A stretch of 64,000 nt of DNA from NCBI GenBank assembly GCA_024742995.1, contig JANSXK010000001.1, positions 124,001-188,000 of the forward strand, in the 5' to 3' direction. Shown here piece by piece: positions 55,150-64,000 of the stretch. The notes under the pieces were generated by a model that was given only the letters and a program-made list of their open reading frames with translations, did no database searches and was not told where the DNA came from. The stretch comes from Gammaproteobacteria bacterium. GTDB taxonomy: Bacteria; Pseudomonadota; Gammaproteobacteria; Legionellales; Legionellaceae. Position 1 is the stretch's first letter, and each line of letters begins with the position of its first letter. A program made the translations under genes and the position numbers.

Positions 55150-55226
55150 GTCCCAGTGGCGCAGCTGGATAGCGCGGCCCCCTCCTAAGGGGCAGGTCGC
55201 AAGTTCAAATCTTGCCTGGGACACCA
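55150..55226 (+). tRNA. tRNA-Arg, anticodon CCT
   Basis: 77 bases including an encoded CCA. Acceptor GTCCCAG pairs with CTGGGAC, discriminator A. The anticodon stem GCCCC/GGGGC encloses CTCCTAA, giving anticodon CCT (codon AGG). T arm GCAAG-TTCAAAT-CTTGC. The waaL-like coding region begins only 24 bases after the CCA, so the tRNA and that gene probably share a primary transcript. Confidence 0.95.
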
Positions 55227-55250
55227 AACTATCCTTTGAGTGAGTGTAAT

Positions 55251-56483
55251 TTGAAAGTCAATACGCTGCAACACACGCTGCCTTATGCGGTGGTTTTCTT
55301 ATTATTTTGTATCCCGCTGGGCCCTACTTTGAAGAGTATTGGTCTCGTTGCAGCGTTGATTTCTGTTTTGTTGATACCGCAATACCGTCAAGACTTTGGT
55401 TTTATCTTCTCAAGACCGATTGGCATTGCTGCCATTAGCGTTTGTGGCGTAGTCATCCTTGCGTGTGCTTGGAGTATTGGTAGTGTTGCGCAACAGGTTT
55501 CGATGATTGAGAAATATTCTAAACTGCTGTACTTGCCTCTTTTGGCCGTGGGCTTTCAGCATAAAAAGCTGCGCTACCTTGGCATCAATGCTTTTTTAAT
55601 AGGTATGTTGATTGCTTGTATTGCATCATTCTATAAATACGCCTATGTCATCCCTTTACCTAATGAGCTTCCAGATCCTGGTAAAGTATTTTACAATCAT
55701 ATTGTTTCTGGATTTATGATGGCATTAGCTGCTTATTTGGCTGCTTTTTTATGCACAAAAACGCAGGCAGTATGGTCTATATTATATGGCTGTGCCGCCC
55801 TGCTTTTTAGCATCCAAGTCATGTTTGTGAATACCGGTCGCACTGGTTATGTGCTGTACGCCATTTTAGTTGCGCTTTTTTTCGCACAACATTTTTCTCT
55901 GAAACCAGTACGCTATGCCATTGGCATCGGGCTCTTAAGTTTGGCTATCGCGATTCACTTCGGTAATCATGAAACGTTGTCGCAACGTGTTCATCTTGTT
56001 CTGGAAAATTTGCAAGATTATAAACAAGGTCAACAAAGCTCCAGCGTCGGATTTCGCCTGCAATTTCATCGTTATGCCAAAAGGTTGTTTTTAGAAAAAC
56101 CATTATATGGCCAAGGCACGGGCAGTTTTACACCACGTTACTTTATGGACAACCCTATCCCCGCATGGGATTTCCCACTGCCAGATCCCCACAGCCAGTA
56201 CTGGTTGATTGCCAGTGAATTTGGATTGCTAGGGTTGACTGCATTAAGCTATCTCTTTATCAGTCTTTTTCGTATGAGCTTATGTTTACGTGACATGAAG
56301 CCTGTATTACAAGCTGTTTTATTGGTGTTTATGACTGGCTGTTATTCTGATGGATTATTAACCAACTCTGGTGTTGGCTACTTGTTTATCACACTTAGTG
56401 CATTATGTGGTGGTGAACTTGTTGAGCTTCACAGAAAAAAAATAGCACCACCGCCAATGGCTGAGGAGCTTGTTCTCTCATGA
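55251..56483 (+). CDS. O-antigen ligase (WaaL-like)
   Basis: About 411 residues starting at TTG 55251, just before the first membrane helix; no ATG lies in a plausible place, and a start further upstream would run into the tRNA. 10-12 membrane helices. The Wzy_C/WaaL region has MFVNTGRTGYVLYAILVAL, a periplasmic loop with GFRLQFHRYAKRLF, and DPHSQYWLIASEFGLLGL with the conserved His. It joins O-polysaccharide to lipid A-core at the periplasmic face. The next gene starts within its stop (four-base overlap). Confidence 0.82.
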   Translation: MKVNTLQHTLPYAVVFLLFCIPLGPTLKSIGLVAALISVLLIPQYRQDFGFIFSRPIGIAAISVCGVVILACAWSIGSVAQQVSMIEKYSKLLYLPLLAVGFQHKKLRYLGINAFLIGMLIACIASFYKYAYVIPLPNELPDPGKVFYNHIVSGFMMALAAYLAAFLCTKTQAVWSILYGCAALLFSIQVMFVNTGRTGYVLYAILVALFFAQHFSLKPVRYAIGIGLLSLAIAIHFGNHETLSQRVHLVLENLQDYKQGQQSSSVGFRLQFHRYAKRLFLEKPLYGQGTGSFTPRYFMDNPIPAWDFPLPDPHSQYWLIASEFGLLGLTALSYLFISLFRMSLCLRDMKPVLQAVLLVFMTGCYSDGLLTNSGVGYLFITLSALCGGELVELHRKKIAPPPMAEELVLS

Positions 56484-57400
56484 AGGATATGCACTTGGCG
56501 CTCCGCCTTCCCAATTGGCTAGGGGATGTGATCATGACCTTGCCAACATTAGAGGCATTATCAACGTCGGGATTTAGCTTTGAATTATTTGGCAAACCCT
56601 GGGTCAAAGATTTGCTTTCTGCATATTCGTATCCGATTCATACGCTGCCCAACACTTTTTTACAAGCAAGACGTATATACCAAGCTCAAAAAATTACGCA
56701 CTGTATTTTACTGCCCAACAGCTTATCCAGTGCGCTGCATCTTGCTTTTAGTCCAACTCAAAGTATTGGCTATCGCAGCAATGGTCGACAGTGGCTCTTA
56801 AATCAATCACTGGAAAAGAAACCAGGTTTGCATGAAGTTGAATATTTCTGGACATTGGCACAGTTCGCAGTCAAAAAAACATTGGTTCGACCTAAAAATC
56901 CTAAATTACAGATTGCAGATCATTATCTAGAATCAGCAGCACTCCTTTTAAAACAACAGCATCTCGACAATGACTTCTTGCTTATTTGTCCCGGTGCTAT
57001 TGGCGCTGGGGTGCACCATTCTTCTAAAATATGGCCACATTGGCAAATGTTGGTTAAAATGTTGCTGAAAGAAGGCAACACATTGGTGGCCTGCCCTGCC
57101 CCATTTGAACTTGAAGCGTTTCAAAAGAAATTTGGACATGATATTCATATCTTAGATAATGTCAATTTACCCTTATATGCCGCGATCATGCAGCGCGCCA
57201 AACGAGTCATTGCTAATGATAGTGGGCCTATGCACTTGGCTGCAGCAGTACAAGCACCAGTATTAGGTATTTTTGGTCAAACTAATCCACAGCGATCACG
57301 ACCTTGGGGCGGTGAGTTTATGGGAGATTTGAACCATTGGCCAAATTGTGAAGAAGTATTGAACTGGATCAGGAATAATGCAACACCCCCTCATGAGTGA
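56480..57400 (+). CDS. LPS heptosyltransferase-like glycosyltransferase (GT9)
   Basis: 306 residues, GT-B fold, GT9 family. The N-terminus LRLPNWLGDVIMTLPTLEAL is the WaaF/heptosyltransferase II signature (PNWLGD); the nucleotide-sugar site is LICPGAIG...SKIWP, and RVIANDSGPMHLAAAVQAPVLGIFGQTNPQRS is the C-terminal GT9 block. It adds a heptose to inner-core LPS on the cytoplasmic side. Coupled with the O-antigen ligase gene; the 3' end overlaps the convergent deaminase by ten bases. Confidence 0.88.
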   Translation: MKDMHLALRLPNWLGDVIMTLPTLEALSTSGFSFELFGKPWVKDLLSAYSYPIHTLPNTFLQARRIYQAQKITHCILLPNSLSSALHLAFSPTQSIGYRSNGRQWLLNQSLEKKPGLHEVEYFWTLAQFAVKKTLVRPKNPKLQIADHYLESAALLLKQQHLDNDFLLICPGAIGAGVHHSSKIWPHWQMLVKMLLKEGNTLVACPAPFELEAFQKKFGHDIHILDNVNLPLYAAIMQRAKRVIANDSGPMHLAAAVQAPVLGIFGQTNPQRSRPWGGEFMGDLNHWPNCEEVLNWIRNNATPPHE

Positions 57401-57861
57401 TTGATTTTTCTCCATAATCTATACACTTCAATCCCATCAGGATCAGGCTGATGCGCCATAGGTAGATCCCTGTCTTGCCAAGACTTGGCAAATTCATCAT
57501 AAAAACTATCTACCGTAAAGTATTTACGATTGTCTTCATAGTAGTTGGCATAGTCTTCTCTTGTTATGATAAACGTGACTTTTAACGGACTACAGTAATA
57601 CATCGCTGCCAAACACATTGGACAAGGATGTGCGAGAATATAAAACTCACAATCTCTTAAATGTTCTGTCTCTAATTTGGCTGTCGCTGCGCGAATCGCT
57701 AGCATTTCGGCATGCGCTGTTGGATCTTTAGTTTGAACCACTTGATTGGTGGCTTCCGCTATAATTTCGCCGGCTTTAACGATGAGACAAGCAAAAGGTC
57801 GTCCACCTTGTTTCACGTTTTCTTTGGCAAGTGCAATGGTTCGTTTGATGAAATCAGTCAT
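57391..57861 (-). CDS. Nucleoside/guanine deaminase (CMP/dCMP deaminase fold)
   Basis: 156 residues. Zn site H50-A-E52 (TAHAEMLAIRAA) and PCPMC with C80 and C83. The C-terminal DPDGIEVYRLWRKI and length are typical of guanine deaminase-like (GuaD) and tRNA-deaminase-related proteins; absence of the TadA-specific RNA-binding tail favours a free purine or nucleoside substrate. Cytoplasmic. Convergent with the heptosyltransferase gene. Confidence 0.88.
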   Translation of the reverse strand: MTDFIKRTIALAKENVKQGGRPFACLIVKAGEIIAEATNQVVQTKDPTAHAEMLAIRAATAKLETEHLRDCEFYILAHPCPMCLAAMYYCSPLKVTFIITREDYANYYEDNRKYFTVDSFYDEFAKSWQDRDLPMAHQPDPDGIEVYRLWRKINHS

Positions 57862-57918
57862 AGTGCTCCTGTCGTGATAATTTTATGCTGAACCAGAATA
57901 ATGTGTATGTCTCGCTTC

Positions 57919-57955
57919 CTACGTCCCGCAAGTTTTTCTGCCGCGGGAGTCGTGA
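57919..57955. repeat. Palindromic repeat copy 3
   Basis: CTACGTCCCGC is the reverse complement of GCGGGACGTAG in copy 2; GCGGGAGTCGTG 13 bases later forms the second, imperfect arm. Intergenic, between the deaminase start and the 58089 gene. Confidence 0.55.
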
Positions 57956-58088
57956 AATATAGTAACTCCAAGATATATCATCATCCCCTAGTGACTTCTA
58001 GTCTTTATTTCGATATTATTGCGACATATTTGAGCCCTGAGCCGTGGATAAAATAATAAAAAACCAAGGCATCATATAAGGAGATAAT

Positions 58089-59024
58089 ATGGCCGTTGTA
58101 GAAACATTAGTCGTGGCCGCTGCAGCCAATAGTGGTTTGGGTACCATCATCTTCAATTGGTTCATGATCGCACTTACCTTTTTAAATATTTATTTATGGT
58201 ACAAATCACGCACCAATCGCACCAGTAAAGAACCACCTATTGATAGTAATGCCATACGTCATGACCGTGAAGCACGTGCAGAACAACTCCTTCAAAATAC
58301 ATCTGACAATACAGCAGCGTTACAAGCCAATGCACAACGAGTTGTGGACCAATATCAGGCACAACAAGCACAGTTTGGCACATTAATCAGTGATTTAGAG
58401 CAGAAAGTAACAACAATGCATACGTCAACAGATGGCCTTGAGGCAAATCAAGCCGCGCAAACAACCAATCTACAATTATTCACCCAGCTTTTAGCTAGTA
58501 TCAAAGAACAGTATCAGCAGTTTTGCGCACTTTCAGCCTCTCTGTTTGCGAATTTAACTCAAACGCAAGAAGCACTCGTCGGTAAAGAGCAAACCTTAGG
58601 GAATATTATTAGTCAATTAAACGCAATGGGATCAGAAGCACAACAACATATTCAACATTTGTCCCAAACCTCCTCTGGTTTACCTGCTATTAATGAGATT
58701 AGAGAGAAATTGAGTAGAAGGGATCGAGTCATTAGTCAACTGAGGCAAGATAAAAGCAGCCTTGAAGTTATTATTGCGCAGTACGTCAAACGCTTACAAC
58801 AGCTTACAGCTGCAAACTCCAGCCTAAAAGCATCAGTAAATACCTATATGCGTAGCCAGCCATCAAGCCCAGCATCAGGACAAAAAAGAAACGCTGCTAC
58901 CTATCATAGAGATCCACAAAATGGACGTCATGGCCATCAATTATTTGACAATAACATAGCCCTCAATCAGGATTCGAGAAACACTCGGACAAAAGGTTTA
59001 AATATGAGAGGGAACGGAGAGTAG
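58089..59024 (+). CDS. Membrane-anchored coiled-coil protein
   Basis: 311 residues. One N-terminal membrane segment at about 17-39 (TIIFNWFMIALTFLNIYLWY), then a long Gln/Ala/Leu-rich coiled-coil from about 55 to 250 (AEQLLQNTSDNTAALQANAQ, LRQDKSSLEVIIAQYVKRLQ). The C-terminal 60 residues are polar, Ser/Asn/Arg-rich, probably disordered. I recognise no family. ATAAGGAGA precedes the ATG. It is followed after two bases by a gene of similar design, so the pair probably works together. Confidence 0.65.
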   Translation: MAVVETLVVAAAANSGLGTIIFNWFMIALTFLNIYLWYKSRTNRTSKEPPIDSNAIRHDREARAEQLLQNTSDNTAALQANAQRVVDQYQAQQAQFGTLISDLEQKVTTMHTSTDGLEANQAAQTTNLQLFTQLLASIKEQYQQFCALSASLFANLTQTQEALVGKEQTLGNIISQLNAMGSEAQQHIQHLSQTSSGLPAINEIREKLSRRDRVISQLRQDKSSLEVIIAQYVKRLQQLTAANSSLKASVNTYMRSQPSSPASGQKRNAATYHRDPQNGRHGHQLFDNNIALNQDSRNTRTKGLNMRGNGE

Positions 59025-59026
59025 TC

Positions 59027-60055
59027 ATGAATAATCCAGAAGAAGCACCATTTATTGATCTCTCAATTGAAACACTTCGAGTAAATGCCGAAGCACAATT
59101 AGCACTTTTAAGTGCCCAAAGCACAGACGTTGAAACATATACTGGGAATGTAAATGCGCTTATTCGACAGTATAATCTACGAAAGAGTTATTTTGGCTAT
59201 GCGGCACATTGGTATGGAGAACAACAGTGGTGGATCAAATTAATTTTTTCGATGGTGCTGGCTGCTGTCGGAACCCTTTTTCAAATTCCCCTTGTTATCA
59301 CTGCCCTCCTGTCCTTGGCGTTATCTTTTTTATTTATTAATCACCATCATATCTCTTCAGAAAAAGATCGACTTATTGCCAGTGACCTGGAAGATCAAAG
59401 AGCTTCTTTAGCTGGATCTGTCACCTTACTTAACGAAACACGCGCGCAATTAGGACAAATTACGATTCATCTCTGCACACTACACATGCAAATGGCTGCA
59501 GCCCATACCCAGGCTGAACAACAATTGGAAACATTAGGAACAAATTTAGAGGAGTCTAAAGCCCTTATTCAACAACAGGAGATTGCACTTGCGCAATCTT
59601 TAGCAGATCAAAAAAACTTACAGGAAAAACTAGCATTAGCAGGTGAGCAAATCAATCAATATGAAATTACTATGCAGCAACAAACACGACAGTTACAAGA
59701 TACAGATGCAAAACTTGAAAAGACCAATCAAGACTTGGGTCAACATAGTGAAGCCCTTGCAGCAAAGCAGTTTGAATTTTCATCACAAGTACAACAATTA
59801 TCAGAATTAGCAAAGGTGTTAAATACAGACCCAGAATCTCCTGAAGCAAACTCAATTCAAGACCACGTTGTTGAAAGAGCGCAAAAAATTGCAGATGAAC
59901 TATTACCAGCCGCAGATGCAGCCGTTGACGAGACAGAAAAAACAATCAAGCATGTTGAGGCACATACGCCTCCTCGCACTCCTGGTAGCGATAAAAGACA
60001 GTCAGCAGCAGCTGCCCTCCCTTCCGGTAACCCGTGTGGGTTTCCGAAATTCTAA
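59027..60055 (+). CDS. Membrane protein with long coiled-coil
   Basis: 342 residues. A soluble N-terminal 65 residues, then two adjacent membrane helices at about 68-108 (WWIKLIFSMVLAAVGTLFQI, PLVITALLSLALSFLFI), then an almost continuous coiled-coil to about 270 (LIQQQEIALAQSLADQKNLQ, LEKTNQDLGQHSEALAAKQF) and a polar Pro-rich tail (THTPPRTPGS-like). No known domain. Two bases after the previous gene and of matching architecture, hence a likely partner. Such architecture is common among intracellular-bacterium effectors and also among envelope scaffolds. Confidence 0.65.
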   Translation: MNNPEEAPFIDLSIETLRVNAEAQLALLSAQSTDVETYTGNVNALIRQYNLRKSYFGYAAHWYGEQQWWIKLIFSMVLAAVGTLFQIPLVITALLSLALSFLFINHHHISSEKDRLIASDLEDQRASLAGSVTLLNETRAQLGQITIHLCTLHMQMAAAHTQAEQQLETLGTNLEESKALIQQQEIALAQSLADQKNLQEKLALAGEQINQYEITMQQQTRQLQDTDAKLEKTNQDLGQHSEALAAKQFEFSSQVQQLSELAKVLNTDPESPEANSIQDHVVERAQKIADELLPAADAAVDETEKTIKHVEAHTPPRTPGSDKRQSAAAALPSGNPCGFPKF

Positions 60056-60058
60056 TCT

Positions 60059-61204
60059 TTAGCCTCTAATACCCCTAACCAATTCCGCAGCAAGCTTATC
60101 CAAGCTCTTGCTTTTCTCTGTAATCAGCTCCTCAGATACTTCTTCTATAGTACGAATATTTCGATCAGAGGTATTAAACGGCTGCGCATTTTCTAAGTTT
60201 TTACTGTAATAATAATAAGAAAACTTAGTTTGGGTGCTGAATTTTTGAATACTACGGATGGCTTCTTTGATAATAGTATTTTGTGATTTGTATAACATCG
60301 TAGATAATGGATGTACCCAGTTTAAAATACCCCAGCGTTGGACTTTTGAGCCACTTAATTCTAAATAATCCAGAGAATTCCCACCTGTGCCTAAATGTAC
60401 AATAATAAATTTTTTAGCTTTGGGAAATAGCTTAAATGCTTCTTGAATCGCATATAAACTTGGGTTATTTGCATAGACCATCCCATCTATAAATACACCG
60501 GGTCCCTGGGCTTTGTAATTGGTAAATTTAACCGGTGAAAAACGACTTGGGGTTGCAGTTGCAGCTGCAATCACATCAGAGACGGCATACCGACTAATAG
60601 GTTTGTTACAGTCCCAGCTGTTAAAGATATCTAATTTTTGAGCATTGATATTATATGCAGTAACAGCCACAGGGTTGATCAATTGCCCAAACGTCATATT
60701 AGGGCCTAACAATTTGGTAAACCCTTTATGCAATACATCAATGGACAAGCGTGGTGCAATAAGGCCATGTAGCGTAAATATAGAGCGAATGATATGCGGG
60801 TTTAAGATTTTTTTAGAGACTGTACGATACAGCATTAAAATCTGCTTCGCCGTATATCTTACCTGCCCCGTGGGCGTGGGCACATTCAATGTAGTGGCAA
60901 TGATTGAGCCTGTTGAAGTTCCCGTAAAAAAGTTAAACAAATCACTGGTCGGTCTTCCAGTTTTTTCTTCCAAATAATTCAGTAAAACCAAAGGCATAAT
61001 CCCATCAATGCCCCCGCCATCCACAACCAATACTCTGATGGTATCCTTTTGCTCTCTGGGATTGATCGGATGACACGTCTTTATATTTTCTGGCGGTAGC
61101 GGTGATAACACAAGCGCTTTAGAATAGTTTTGATTGTACCAATGCGATAGCATTACAAATGCTACTATCATCATGATAATGATCAATATTCTTTTTTTAG
61201 TCAT
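60059..61204 (-). CDS. Patatin-like phospholipase with N-terminal membrane anchor
   Basis: 381 residues. A hydrophobic anchor or uncleaved signal at 5-20 (RILIIIMMIVAFVMLS). The patatin domain has the oxyanion block LVVDGGGIDGIMPL, nucleophile GTSTGS, and the dyad Asp in FIDGMVYANNP (DG-x-x-x-x-N-N-P is the cytosolic-PLA2/patatin pattern). It hydrolyses acyl lipids. It is distinct from the DUF3734-type patatin of the PHB operon and closer to plant-patatin-like proteins. GGAG precedes the ATG. The DUF502 gene lies upstream on the same strand with a 40-base gap. Confidence 0.85.
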   Translation of the reverse strand: MTKKRILIIIMMIVAFVMLSHWYNQNYSKALVLSPLPPENIKTCHPINPREQKDTIRVLVVDGGGIDGIMPLVLLNYLEEKTGRPTSDLFNFFTGTSTGSIIATTLNVPTPTGQVRYTAKQILMLYRTVSKKILNPHIIRSIFTLHGLIAPRLSIDVLHKGFTKLLGPNMTFGQLINPVAVTAYNINAQKLDIFNSWDCNKPISRYAVSDVIAAATATPSRFSPVKFTNYKAQGPGVFIDGMVYANNPSLYAIQEAFKLFPKAKKFIIVHLGTGGNSLDYLELSGSKVQRWGILNWVHPLSTMLYKSQNTIIKEAIRSIQKFSTQTKFSYYYYSKNLENAQPFNTSDRNIRTIEEVSEELITEKSKSLDKLAAELVRGIRG

Positions 61205-61244
61205 CCTAACAACTCCATTTGTTTTTTATCCAAAGAAAATGCAA

Positions 61245-61862
61245 TTAGGTTATTTTCTTTTTCTTGCCTTTAGGATGACTGCCCGGCTGCATTACACCCA
61301 GTGAAACGATGTATTTTAAAGCATCTTCAGAGGAAACAGACAACTCTAAAATTTCATCCTTGGGTACCACCAACAAAAATCCTGCCGTTGGATTTGGGGT
61401 CGTGGGTACAAAAACGGAGATGGTATCTTTGCCAAAATCTTTGCTGAGATCGTCAGAGGTGCTCCCAGTTTGAAAGGCTAAAGACCACAGTCCTTTTCGG
61501 GGATACTGTATCAAAACCACTTTTCGAAAGGCTTGGCTATCCGTTGAAACAACTGTTTGAATGATTTGCTTAGACATATTGTAAATAGAGCGCACCAAAG
61601 GGATTTTATCTAGAAGCAATTCACTCCAGCGCACAAGACGCTCTCCAAGGATATTGGTTGCTATGATGCCTGTGATCAAAAGCACTACCAATGAAAACAC
61701 CACGCCAAGACCTGGAATTGACAATTTTGGTTGATAAGTAGCAGGCAACAAAGCAATAGAATGGTCAAGTACTTGTACAATAAAGCTTACAATACCGACG
61801 GTTACTAAAATCGGTAGCCATACGACAAGCCCTGCTAATAAAGCGCTTCTTAAATACTTCAC
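61245..61862 (-). CDS. DUF502 family inner-membrane protein
   Basis: 205 residues. Two membrane helices (ALLAGLVVWLPILVTVGIVS and LGVVFSLVVLLITGIIATNI), then RLVRWSELLLDKIPLVRSIY and PTTPNPTAGFLLVVPKDEI, the family's conserved blocks. The C-terminus is basic (SHPKGKKKKIT). Function unknown. Its start overlaps the end of the FmdB-type gene by four bases, the FmdB-DUF502 pair being common in gammaproteobacteria. Confidence 0.9.
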   Translation of the reverse strand: MKYLRSALLAGLVVWLPILVTVGIVSFIVQVLDHSIALLPATYQPKLSIPGLGVVFSLVVLLITGIIATNILGERLVRWSELLLDKIPLVRSIYNMSKQIIQTVVSTDSQAFRKVVLIQYPRKGLWSLAFQTGSTSDDLSKDFGKDTISVFVPTTPNPTAGFLLVVPKDEILELSVSSEDALKYIVSLGVMQPGSHPKGKKKKIT

Positions 61863-62140
61863 TTACTATTATCCTTAGCTTCTGACTTTTTAGTCTCTGA
61901 AGTAGTGGTGGTTTCGGATGAGGTCGCTGCATTTTCTGGAGTTGGCTTGGGTTTGCCTTTGTCTTTAAAATCTGTCACATACCAACCGGTACCTTTTAAT
62001 TGAAACCCTGCAGCCGAAACCAAACGTACAGCAGTGTCTTTGTGACATTCTGGACATAGTTTGTTGACGGGATCAGTCATTTTTTGCATGAGCTCGTACT
62101 GATGTTGGCATGCAGAGCATTGGTATTCATATATTGGCAT
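61859..62140 (-). CDS. FmdB-family zinc-ribbon protein
   Basis: 93 residues from ATG 62140 ([23 protein letters not shown] upstream). One zinc ribbon with CSAC and CPEC knuckles, then the [12 protein letters not shown] motif typical of FmdB/CxxC_CxxC_SSSS proteins, and a low-complexity Ser/Thr/Glu/Lys tail. A small putative regulatory protein. The frame continues six codons upstream of the chosen start without support. Confidence 0.9.
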   Translation of the reverse strand: MPIYEYQCSACQHQYELMQKMTDPVNKLCPECHKDTAVRLVSAAGFQLKGTGWYVTDFKDKGKPKPTPENAATSSETTTTSETKKSEAKDNSK

Positions 62141-62262
62141 TGATATTCCATAAAACAAAAGCGAATCAGCATGAGTATACCGAAAAATATCTAAAATGGG
62201 TATTGTGTTGTGGGAGTGGTGAACGTTATAGTGCTGATAAATTATGTTATTGGGAAATCATT

Positions 62263-63423
62263 ATGTATCAGGGACTACAACATCAACTTGGAGATATTTA
62301 CACACAGCTCCGTGAATCCATCTATCAATTTGCACAGGGTGATATCGCACCTTTAGCTACTGAAATTGATGCTTCCAATACGTTTCCTGAGCATCTTTGG
62401 CGAAAACTCGGTGACATGGGTTTGCTGGGGATCACGGTAGATGAAGCCTATGGCGGTGCCAATATGGGTTATTTGGCACATGCCATCGCCATGGAAGAAA
62501 TTTCACGTGCCAGTGCTTCCGTGGGCTTGAGTTACGGCGCCCATTCAAATTTATGCGTCAATCAAATCTATCTCAATGGCACAGAAGCACAAAAACAGCG
62601 CTATCTCCCTAAATTAATTGCAGGATCTTATATTGGTGCATTGGCCATGAGTGAAGCCAATGCAGGCTCCGATGTCGTCAGTATGCAATTAGAAGCCAAA
62701 CCTGATGGCAATGGCTACCGTTTATCTGGCACCAAAATGTGGATCACCAATGGGCCCGATGCACACGTGTTGGTGGTCTACGCTAAAACAGACAAAACAG
62801 CCGGCAGTAAAGGCATCACCGCTTTTATTATCGAAAAAGACATGCCAGGGTTTTCTACCGCTCAAAAATTAGATAAATTAGGCATGCGGGGCTCCAATAC
62901 TTGTGAATTGGTTTTCCAAGACTGCTTCGTTCCAGAAGAACAAATTTTGGGTACCGTTAACCGAGGTGTGGCAGTCTTAATGTCCGGTTTGGATTATGAG
63001 CGCACTATTCTTGCCGCAGGCCCAGTCGGCATCATGCAAGCTTGTCTAGATGTCGTCCTACCGTATATTCATGAGCGCAAACAATTTAATCAAGCCATCG
63101 GTGAGTTTCAATTGATTCAAGCTAAAGTTGCAGATATGTATACCGACATAAATGCTGCTCGTTCATATTTATACGCTGTAGCAACGGCATGTGATCAGGG
63201 TTCAGTCGGCCGCAAAGATGCTGCATCAGTCATCTTGTATACAGCGGAAAGAGCCACACAAATGGCTTTGCAAGCCATTCAAATTTTGGGTGGTAATGGC
63301 TATGTGAATGAATATCCCACTGGTCGTTTGTTACGCGATGCTAAATTATATGAAATTGGTGCGGGAACGTCTGAAATTCGACGCATGCTGATAGGTCGTG
63401 AATTGTTTTCAGAAACCGCGTAA
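62263..63423 (+). CDS. Acyl-CoA dehydrogenase, isovaleryl-CoA dehydrogenase-like
   Basis: 386 residues from ATG 62263, typical length. FAD-binding and fold blocks: [57 protein letters not shown], and [20 protein letters not shown], which carries the catalytic Glu in the place used by isovaleryl-CoA dehydrogenase. The C-terminus [20 protein letters not shown] is the family signature. It oxidises branched-chain acyl-CoA from leucine degradation with FAD. An upstream in-frame extension would run into the FmdB promoter region. The 3' end overlaps the convergent TTL-like gene by 15 bases. Confidence 0.9.
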   Translation: MYQGLQHQLGDIYTQLRESIYQFAQGDIAPLATEIDASNTFPEHLWRKLGDMGLLGITVDEAYGGANMGYLAHAIAMEEISRASASVGLSYGAHSNLCVNQIYLNGTEAQKQRYLPKLIAGSYIGALAMSEANAGSDVVSMQLEAKPDGNGYRLSGTKMWITNGPDAHVLVVYAKTDKTAGSKGITAFIIEKDMPGFSTAQKLDKLGMRGSNTCELVFQDCFVPEEQILGTVNRGVAVLMSGLDYERTILAAGPVGIMQACLDVVLPYIHERKQFNQAIGEFQLIQAKVADMYTDINAARSYLYAVATACDQGSVGRKDAASVILYTAERATQMALQAIQILGGNGYVNEYPTGRLLRDAKLYEIGAGTSEIRRMLIGRELFSETA

Positions 63424-64000
63424 CGATTGAAACAATACGCCCCCATCTTTGGGAAAAGGTTGATGTGTAGCAATTGGCGTCACAAATTGTGCAACCAGTG
63501 CCTGCCAAAATGGTCCATACACTGCATTTTGTATCGGGTGGGTGCGTTCGGTAGGAAAACAAGGCCCGTGATTCACTTCTAATAACCAGGCACGTTGCTG
63601 GCAATCAAGCATGAAATCAAACCCAAAAATGGCGAAGGTACGTTCTTTTTTTGGATGATAAGCGTGTGGGAATGCTCTTTCCAAACCATCCGTCACCGCT
63701 TTTGTAATCGATTGAATCTGTGGGAACCAAGTCGCATATGCAGCCACTTCTGTTGTGGGAATTTGTACCACTGAAGACGCATGACCATCGAGATGCTCAT
63801 TGGTCAAATGTGCCGAAAGTTTTGTGAAATCTGTACTGGAATAAGGATTCAAAGCCACATTCAAATAACCATGAGGATATAGAAAGGCACCCTCTTCTTG
63901 GGTAAGCACCACAAAGAATCGCATGCTATATTTTCGTCCATCATATAAATCCGGATCCAAAATGTAGCGTTGCAACACATGAGGCCCACCCAAATGTTGC
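63409..64000 (-). CDS. Tubulin-tyrosine-ligase-like protein, C-terminal part (continues past 64000)
   Basis: About 197 residues visible; the frame is open to the right edge ([20 protein letters not shown]), so the N-terminus lies outside. TTL-type ATP-grasp features are [37 protein letters not shown] and, later, [25 protein letters not shown], where D and E/N ligate Mg-ATP. These match the TTL domain (PF03133) of eukaryotic tubulin-modifying ligases and related bacterial proteins. It probably ligates an amino acid to a protein or peptide; the substrate is unknown. Convergent with the acyl-CoA dehydrogenase. Confidence 0.75.
   Translation of the reverse strand, partial: QHLGGPHVLQRYILDPDLYDGRKYSMRFFVVLTQEEGAFLYPHGYLNVALNPYSSTDFTKLSAHLTNEHLDGHASSVVQIPTTEVAAYATWFPQIQSITKAVTDGLERAFPHAYHPKKERTFAIFGFDFMLDCQQRAWLLEVNHGPCFPTERTHPIQNAVYGPFWQALVAQFVTPIATHQPFPKDGGVLFQSLRGF

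Noticed and set aside
1-64000. CRISPR arrays, rRNA genes and known riboswitches
   Set aside because: No regularly spaced repeats, no rRNA-like sequence and no recognisable riboswitch core were seen.

Overview
The window looks like the chromosome of an AT-rich gammaproteobacterium of the Legionellales type (Legionella/Coxiella/Berkiella/Aquicella-like). This is an inference from gene content, not a database result. The pointers are a Mip-type FKBP prolyl isomerase, a PmrAB/QseBC-type two-component pair, a polyhydroxybutyrate-mobilisation operon with a patatin-like lipase next to bdhA, and several long coiled-coil, membrane or eukaryotic-like proteins (OTU-type protease, tubulin-tyrosine-ligase-like protein, J-domain protein, giant GTPase, two patatins) of the kind found in bacteria living inside eukaryotic cells. 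No secretion-system genes are present, so effector status is only a hypothesis.

Layout. 0-2.3 kb: a cation/proton antiporter gene between two paralogous small secreted proteins. 2.3-5.5 kb: decayed transposon sequence, a 609-residue membrane protein, a 16-bp perfect inverted repeat and a Cys-rich lipoprotein. 5.5-30.4 kb: mostly core genes: uspA, pcnB-folK, a TerC gene, hemJ, rubredoxin, mip, an AmpG-like permease, the two-component pair, yciB, a PL14-like lyase, mltD, rlmJ, folD, truA-glnS-cysS-phosphoesterase, an amino-acid permease and an outer-membrane barrel, with a few lineage-specific hypotheticals between them. 30.4-37.4 kb: a NagX-like membrane acyltransferase, catalase, then patatin, acetoacetate decarboxylase, 3-hydroxybutyrate dehydrogenase and a phasin-like protein as one operon.

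37.4-50.5 kb is an accessory island. It holds a 520-residue protein whose OTU-protease motifs are in permuted order (His half before Cys half), a pair of paralogous small TraD-like genes, a 1345-residue GTPase, debris of IS4 and IS30 elements, a frameshifted J-domain gene, and an intact IS30-type transposase. Its likely right inverted repeat lies 1.35 kb beyond the transposase, so a YdcF-like gene appears to be carried inside the element. Several small genes here are frameshifted at homopolymers.

50.5-64 kb: two MFS exporters and a BASS-family transporter, tRNA-Arg(CCT), a WaaL-like O-antigen ligase plus a heptosyltransferase-like gene, a nucleoside deaminase, two adjacent membrane/coiled-coil proteins, a second patatin, DUF502 and FmdB-type genes, an isovaleryl-CoA dehydrogenase-like gene, and the C-terminal part of a tubulin-tyrosine-ligase-like gene running off the right edge. 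Genes are tightly packed with many 4-bp overlaps and convergent 3' overlaps. Three intergenic copies of a palindromic repeat with a GCGGGAC core are dispersed over the window. All family calls come from reading motifs by eye.
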